From Ruegeria sp. Ofav3-42 (GTDB lineage Bacteria > Pseudomonadota > Alphaproteobacteria > Rhodobacterales > Rhodobacteraceae): DNA of 64,000 nt. The notes beneath the pieces were generated by a model, which did not search any database, was not told the DNA's origin, and worked only from the letters and a program-made list of their open reading frames with translations. Position 1 is the stretch's first letter, and each line of letters starts with the position of its first letter. The position numbers and the translations under genes are program-made. Shown piece after piece: positions 59,178 to 64,000 of the stretch. The DNA lies in the NCBI RefSeq assembly GCF_022347725.1, contig NZ_JAKRGB010000011.1, positions 1 to 64,000 of the forward strand. Reading direction: 5' to 3'.

Positions 59178-61657
59178 AGACCGCCGCCCTGCAGATCGCC
59201 CTGGCTGGCGTTGGGACCGACTGTGATCGTGTTGCCGGTGGACGTCGTGACCTGACGGCCCGAGCTTGCCTCTTCAAACAGCGGCAGGTCTGATCCCATT
59301 GCAAAGCCACCGTCGTACACGCGGTCGATGAAGCCATCGACGCCATCGCGGAAGTACTCGGCCACGACATAGTCACCTGTCGCATCCGCAGGCAGACGCG
59401 CGCCGCTGAAGCGGTCGATCTTGATGAAATGGCCACCTTCCGGAACTTCAAACGGGCCGCCACCGTATTTCTCAACGGCTTTCTCCATGAAGCTCTGGAA
59501 CACCGGGCCGCACATGGTACCGCCATAAGCCCCCCGCCCCATCGGGCGTGGACGGTCGTAACCGATATAGCAGCCGGCGACGATGTTCGACGTAAAGCCG
59601 ATGAACCACGCGTCCTTGGATTCGTTGGTGGTACCGGTCTTGCCTGCGGTCGGCACCGGCAGGTTAACAACAGACGATGCAGTGCCGCGGTCGACCACAC
59701 CTTTCATCATCGAGGTCAACTGGTACGCCGTAATCGCGTCCATGACCTGAGAACGGTTGGTCTCGATCGTCGGAGACTCATCCGGCTCCAGCCAGGCCGA
59801 GTTGCAATCCAGACACTGACGGTCGTCGTGGCGATAGATCGTTTTGCCGAAGCGGTCCTGAATTCGGTCAACCAGCGTGGGTTCCACACGTTCGCCACCA
59901 TTGGCGAACATCGCGTAGGCAGCGACCATCTTGTACAGCGTCGTCTCTTCTGACCCCAGCGAGTTCGCGAGGAACGCGCCCATCCGGTCATAAACACCGA
60001 ACCGTTCCGCATAACCTGCGACAACCGGCATCGTGACCTCTTGCGCCAGACGGATGGTCATCAGGTTCCGCGACTGTTCGATCCCCGTACGCAGCGGCGT
60101 CGGACCGTAAAACTTGTTGGTCGAGTTCTTGGGTCGCCACAGGCCTTGCGGCGTGTTCACCTCGATCGGGGCGTCCACGACGATGGTCGCGGGGCTATAG
60201 CCACTGTCCAGAGCGGCAGCATAAACGAAGGGCTTGAAGCTCGACCCCGGCTGACGCTGCGCCTGTGTGGCGCGGTTGAACACGGTGTCCTGATATGAGA
60301 ACCCACCCTGCATCGCCAGAACGCGACCCGAGTTCACGTCCATCGCCACAAAACCACCCTGCACTTCGGGGATCTGACGGGCGGACCATTGGCCCTCTTC
60401 ACCGACCATCACCAGAATAACGTCGCCGCGTTTGAAGTTCGCCGCGAAATCGCCCTGCATCCATTTGATATCCGCGCGCGGGACGATGCCGTCGGCGGGG
60501 CCGTCTTCGATCCCCACGGTTAACTGCTGCTCACCCACGTTCAGGACAACAGCCGGATACCACTGAGTCGGCAGCGCCACGTCGCGTGGGATTTCCATGA
60601 TCGCCAGCGCTTCGCGCCACTGCGCCTCCTCGGCCAGTTTTTCTTCGGGGATTACTTCGCCCGTACCGCGCCACTTGCCACGCGAACGGTCGTATTTCTG
60701 AAGGGCGGTCCGCAGGGCTTTGGCCGCTTCGACCTGCATTTCTTCATCAACCGAGGCGCGGACGGTGAAACCGCCTGTAAAGAACTCACCCTCGCCGAAA
60801 TCTTCGCTCAACTGGCGACGAATTTCGTCGGTGAAATAGTCGCGCGGCGGCAAAGCGGTACGGAAGCTTTCGAAATCGCCGTTCTGGACTGAGCGCAGAG
60901 GCATTTCGACTTCGGCCTCATAGGTCGCCTGATCAATGTAGCCGTTCTGGTTCATCTCGCGCAGAACATAATCCCGACGCGCCAGCAGGCGATCCTTTTG
61001 CCGAACCGGGTGATAATCCGAAGGCGCCTTGGGCATCGCAGCCAGCGTCGCGGCCTCGTGCGGCTCCAGCTCTTGCAGGGTTTTGTTGAAATAGGTCTGC
61101 GCAGCAGCGGTCACACCGTAAGAGTTCTGACCCAGAAATATCTCGTTCATGTAAAGTTCGAGGATCTGTTCCTTGTCCAGCGTATCCTCAAGCCGTGTGG
61201 CGAGGATGATTTCCTTGATCTTGCGCTCGGCACGGCGATCGCCGGACAGCAGGAAGTTCTTCATTACCTGCTGCGTAATTGTCGACGCACCGCGAACGTT
61301 CTCACCCTTGGACTTCACCGCCTCGACACCGGCAGCGATGATACCGCGCGGGTCATAGCCCTGATGGGTGTAGAAATTCTTGTCTTCCGCCGAGATAAAG
61401 GCCTGTTTCACCAGATCCGGGATTTCCTCGGACGGCGTGAACAGGCGGCGTTCCTGCGCGAATTCGTCGATCAGCTGGCCTTCGCCCGAATAGATTCGGC
61501 TGATCGTCGGCGGCTTGTACTGCGCCAGCGATTCATGGCTGGGAAGGTCGCGCCCATACATCCAGAACACCGCGCCTACGACCAGCGCGGCCATGAAAAT
61601 ACCCAATGTCACGAGGCTGAAGATCGCCCCGAAAATCGATAGAATGAAACGGATCAC
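59171..61657 (-). CDS. mrcA: Penicillin-binding protein 1A
   Basis: This is a bifunctional peptidoglycan synthase anchored in the inner membrane. The 828 residues start with a helix (FILSIFGAIFSLVTLGIFMA). The transglycosylase (GT51) motifs are SAEDKNFYTHQGYDPRG with the catalytic Glu, GASTITQQVMKNFLL, IKEIILATRLE and ELYMNEIFLGQNSYGVTAAA. An OB-like insert precedes the transpeptidase, whose motifs are SSFKPFVYAA (SxxK), SRN in EQSRNLMTIR and KTGTTNES (KTG). It follows amiC by about 95 bases. Confidence 0.96.
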   Translation of the reverse strand: MIRFILSIFGAIFSLVTLGIFMAALVVGAVFWMYGRDLPSHESLAQYKPPTISRIYSGEGQLIDEFAQERRLFTPSEEIPDLVKQAFISAEDKNFYTHQGYDPRGIIAAGVEAVKSKGENVRGASTITQQVMKNFLLSGDRRAERKIKEIILATRLEDTLDKEQILELYMNEIFLGQNSYGVTAAAQTYFNKTLQELEPHEAATLAAMPKAPSDYHPVRQKDRLLARRDYVLREMNQNGYIDQATYEAEVEMPLRSVQNGDFESFRTALPPRDYFTDEIRRQLSEDFGEGEFFTGGFTVRASVDEEMQVEAAKALRTALQKYDRSRGKWRGTGEVIPEEKLAEEAQWREALAIMEIPRDVALPTQWYPAVVLNVGEQQLTVGIEDGPADGIVPRADIKWMQGDFAANFKRGDVILVMVGEEGQWSARQIPEVQGGFVAMDVNSGRVLAMQGGFSYQDTVFNRATQAQRQPGSSFKPFVYAAALDSGYSPATIVVDAPIEVNTPQGLWRPKNSTNKFYGPTPLRTGIEQSRNLMTIRLAQEVTMPVVAGYAERFGVYDRMGAFLANSLGSEETTLYKMVAAYAMFANGGERVEPTLVDRIQDRFGKTIYRHDDRQCLDCNSAWLEPDESPTIETNRSQVMDAITAYQLTSMMKGVVDRGTASSVVNLPVPTAGKTGTTNESKDAWFIGFTSNIVAGCYIGYDRPRPMGRGAYGGTMCGPVFQSFMEKAVEKYGGGPFEVPEGGHFIKIDRFSGARLPADATGDYVVAEYFRDGVDGFIDRVYDGGFAMGSDLPLFEEASSGRQVTTSTGNTITVGPNASQGDLQGGGLY

Positions 61658-61752
61658 GTTACTGCCTTTTACTCGCGGTGACGCCTATATAGTGTTGCCT
61701 CGGCGCAGGGTCAAAACACGATGGCCAATAATAGCCGGTTTGCGTCGCAGGG

Positions 61753-62973
61753 TCACTGTCCAATCAGGGATCGCTTGATCAGGTCGTCCTGCCGCCATTT
61801 CTTCAGACCATCCACAATGCCTTGCGCCATACCCAAGCGCCATTCCGGGTTTTCGATGTTTTTCAGGTCTCTGGGACTGGACAGAAATCCAAGTTCAACC
61901 AGAACCGATGGGATATCAGCCGCCTTGAGGACCGAAAAAGAAGCCGTGCGGATCGGTCTGCTGTTCATTGGCCCGCCCCGCTGGGCCATGCCATCGGCCA
62001 GCGCATGCGCCAGCGCATCGGTTCGCGGCTTGGTTTCCTGTCGGGCGATATCCAGCAACACATCCGCCACCTGATCATCCGCGCCGCTCAGGTCGATCCC
62101 CGAAATCAGGTCACCGCGATCATGTCGCTCGGCCAGTTTGTCGCTGGCCACATCTGATGCTTCGTCCGACAGCGTATAGACTGCGGCACCATGCGCCCGC
62201 CCTTCAGACAGGATATCCGCGTGTAATGAGATGAAGACATCTGCGCCAGCCCGGTGCGCCAGCGCGATGCGCCGTTCCAGCGAGACGAACTGATCATCGA
62301 CCCGCGTCAACATCACCTCAAACCCACCGGTCCGCAGCAATTGCTCGCGCAGTTCGCGCGCGAAGGTCAACATCAAGGTCTTTTCATCTGTCCCCTCGAC
62401 CTCGGCCCCGGGGTCGATACCGCCATGGCCAGGGTCAAGCATGACGCGCAATGCACCGGCAGAGCCATCACGTGGAACGGCAGGCGTAACCGCCGGCTCC
62501 GGCAAGTCCCACCCTTGCTGACGGGGCGCACCAGAGCTCTCTGCGAATGTATCGAAATCCGTCCCCTTCAAGCTCAGCGACAGACGCGCACCCCCGGTTG
62601 CTTCATCGATCCGCATCTCAGCGCTGTCGACGGCCAAGGGCGCGCCCAGGTCCAGAACCATTCGCGACCAACCCGGAACATAAGCGCCGAACTGAACGCC
62701 ACTGATACGGTCGCTCTGCAGGAATGCGTCGCGGTCCAGCCCGGTCCAGTCGACCTCTTGAAAATCAAGCACCATTCGGTACGGATCTTGCAGGGTAAAC
62801 ACGCGATAAGGCACACCTTGGCTGAGACCAAGATCTATCCGCACCCCCGCCCGGCCCTCGTCGACAATACGGCTATCATCCGGCAAGATGCGCGCAAGCG
62901 CACTGAAGTCATGCGCGACAGCAGCAGTTGTCAGCGCCCAGAAAAGCGCAATGGCGTAGATAATCCTGCTCAT
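61753..62973 (-). CDS. amiC: N-acetylmuramoyl-L-alanine amidase (AMIN + Amidase_3)
   Basis: This periplasmic hydrolase splits the stem peptide from septal peptidoglycan for cell separation. The 406 residues show a signal peptide (IIYAIALFWALTTAAVA), an AMIN domain (about 25-150; VPYRVFTLQDPYRMVLDFQE) that directs it to the septum, and a zinc amidase_3 domain with VMLDPGHGGIDPGAEVEGTD (first His), DVFISLHADI (His) and PSVLVELGFLSS (catalytic Glu). It leads to mrcA. The naming as amiC is by domain order; close paralogues share it. Confidence 0.9.
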   Translation of the reverse strand: MSRIIYAIALFWALTTAAVAHDFSALARILPDDSRIVDEGRAGVRIDLGLSQGVPYRVFTLQDPYRMVLDFQEVDWTGLDRDAFLQSDRISGVQFGAYVPGWSRMVLDLGAPLAVDSAEMRIDEATGGARLSLSLKGTDFDTFAESSGAPRQQGWDLPEPAVTPAVPRDGSAGALRVMLDPGHGGIDPGAEVEGTDEKTLMLTFARELREQLLRTGGFEVMLTRVDDQFVSLERRIALAHRAGADVFISLHADILSEGRAHGAAVYTLSDEASDVASDKLAERHDRGDLISGIDLSGADDQVADVLLDIARQETKPRTDALAHALADGMAQRGGPMNSRPIRTASFSVLKAADIPSVLVELGFLSSPRDLKNIENPEWRLGMAQGIVDGLKKWRQDDLIKRSLIGQ

Positions 62974-63039
62974 GGCCTCAAGTTTTCCCGAGATCGTTTG
63001 TCTGGCACCCTATCGCATCCGGGCCGTGTTGTGAACGAC

Positions 63040-64000
63040 TCAGGCCTGTTTTGTGATTGCGCCGCGTTCCGTCATAAAGCGCTGAAGGCGTTGCAGCCCC
63101 TCTTCGATGTCTGCCGTTGACCGGGCGTAAGAGAACCTCAACGTCGTGTGACCTCGCAACGGGTCAAAATCCAGCCCCGGCGTGACGGCGACTCCGGCGC
63201 TTTCCAGTATCTCAGCCGCAAATGCATGGCTGTCATCTGTCAGGTCAGAGACATCGGCGTAGACATAAAATGCCCCGTCAGGAGGTGCGATGTTGGTGAA
63301 CCCGGCCTTGGGCAGCCCATCCAGCATCAATTCGCGGTTTCGGCGGTAGACATCCAGATTTCCCTGCAACTCTTCATCGCAATCCATCGCTGCCAGAGCC
63401 GCCACCTGACTGGCGTGCGGAGCGCAGATGAACATGTTCTGGGCGATCCGCTCAACCACGCGCACCTGATCCTCGGGGACGACCATCCAGCCAACGCGCC
63501 ATCCGGTCATCGAGAAATACTTGGAGAACGAGTTGATTACATAGCACTCATCCGTCAACTCCAATGCGCTGACCGCTTTGGCCTCATATTCCAGACCGTG
63601 GTAAATCTCATCACTAATGAACGACGCGCCCTGCCTGTGCGCGGCCTCGATCAGTGATCCCATCGCCGCATGATCCAGCATGGTGCCGGTGGGGTTGGCA
63701 GGCGACGCCACCATCAGGCCCTGCAGGTCGAGCCCGGCAAAGTCGGCGGGCACGGGTTGCAACCGATTCTGGGGCGCGGTCGGCAGGTCTACCGGGACCA
63801 GCCCCAGTGCCTTCAGAATCTGCCGGTACGACGGGTAGCCGGGCGCACCGATTCCCACGCGGTCGCCGCTGTCGAACAGCGCGGTGAAGGTCAGCAGAAA
63901 CCCACCGGACGACCCCGGGGTGATCACGACGCGCTCCGGGTTCAGGTCGACGTCATACCACTCGCCATACAGCCGTGCGATCCGTTGACGCAGCGCGGGC
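63040..64000 (-). CDS. PLP-dependent aminotransferase, 5' end cut by window edge
   Basis: This is a class I/II fold-type I aminotransferase; at least 319 codons lie in the window and the N-terminus is missing. The frame continues past the Met near 63927 (upstream residues RIARLYGEWYDVDLNPERVV), so that Met is not the start. The PLP Lys is in INSFSKYFSMTGWRVGWMVV. Substrate/cofactor stretches MVASPANPTGTM and ISDEIYHGLEYE, and the Arg in GHTTLRFSYA, are as expected for the aspartate/alanine group. The amino donor is not known. Confidence 0.88.
   Translation of the reverse strand, partial: PALRQRIARLYGEWYDVDLNPERVVITPGSSGGFLLTFTALFDSGDRVGIGAPGYPSYRQILKALGLVPVDLPTAPQNRLQPVPADFAGLDLQGLMVASPANPTGTMLDHAAMGSLIEAAHRQGASFISDEIYHGLEYEAKAVSALELTDECYVINSFSKYFSMTGWRVGWMVVPEDQVRVVERIAQNMFICAPHASQVAALAAMDCDEELQGNLDVYRRNRELMLDGLPKAGFTNIAPPDGAFYVYADVSDLTDDSHAFAAEILESAGVAVTPGLDFDPLRGHTTLRFSYARSTADIEEGLQRLQRFMTERGAITKQA

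Overview
The window reads as chromosomal DNA of an alphaproteobacterium of the order Rhodobacterales, Roseobacter group. This rests on recognisable gene sets and their order rather than a database search: the yceD-rpmF-plsX-fabH-ihfA-merR cluster, the argS-SPOR-nagZ-scpA-scpB run, the amiC-mrcA-prfB run, a one-cysteine DksA, an OlsB-type ornithine acyltransferase, a PIN/rRNA-methyltransferase pair of the type first numbered in Rhodobacter, and a TRAP transporter with its own sensor kinase. G+C is high (about 60% by eye), with a few visibly A+T-richer genes. I saw no rRNA, CRISPR array, insertion sequence or prophage.

Layout. 1-2.0 kb: an exported amidohydrolase of atypical composition. 2.0-6.0 kb: anmK, an MFS transporter and tyrS with a clear terminator. 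6.0-8.4 kb: a secreted Gly-rich repeat protein, a short-chain dehydrogenase and a sugar O-acetyltransferase. 8.4-11.5 kb (minus): ABC-F ATPase, olsB, bamE. 11.6-17.0 kb (plus): lipid/translation cluster, tRNA-Pro(GGG) and a double-fold dCTP deaminase. 17.0-24.5 kb (minus): scpB, scpA, nagZ, SPOR protein, argS, dgt. 24.5-27.6 kb: an A-type Fe-S carrier, xth, an FAD monooxygenase, dksA. 28.0-32.1 kb: a five-gene MoxR/VWA operon. 32.2-38.9 kb: PAQR-like membrane protein, M48 protease, PIN protein, RNA methyltransferase, glnE. 39.1-41.3 kb: DUF2852, RDD, bpt, VOC. 41.4-48.3 kb: a TRAP transporter with oversized membrane subunits, divergent from a cache-domain two-component system. 48.4-49.7 kb: VOC protein and a 2-oxoglutarate/Fe(II) oxygenase. 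49.9-53.7 kb: the ilv operon with a leader-peptide attenuator and a GT87 gene lodged between the two acetolactate synthase subunits. 53.9-64.0 kb: XRE regulator, DUF2189 protein, amidase, prfB, an APH(6)-like kinase, mrcA, amiC and a truncated aminotransferase.

How it works together. Much of the window is core growth machinery: cell wall synthesis and recycling (mrcA, amiC, nagZ, anmK), membrane lipid synthesis (plsX, fabH, olsB), translation (tyrS, argS, prfB, rpmF, tRNA-Pro), chromosome segregation (scpA/scpB, ihfA), nucleotide control (dcd, dgt), and nitrogen/branched-chain amino acid regulation (glnE, ilvI/ilvH).

The most noteworthy items are a branched-chain leader-peptide attenuator before ilvI; a bipartite dispersed repeat (GC hairpin plus conserved core) found five times between genes; the GT87 gene inside the ilv operon; a BesD/HalD-like oxygenase that keeps HxD and so should hydroxylate rather than halogenate; a secreted protein with an acidic repeat block followed by a basic one; and paired near-identical operator-like sites before the DUF2852 gene.
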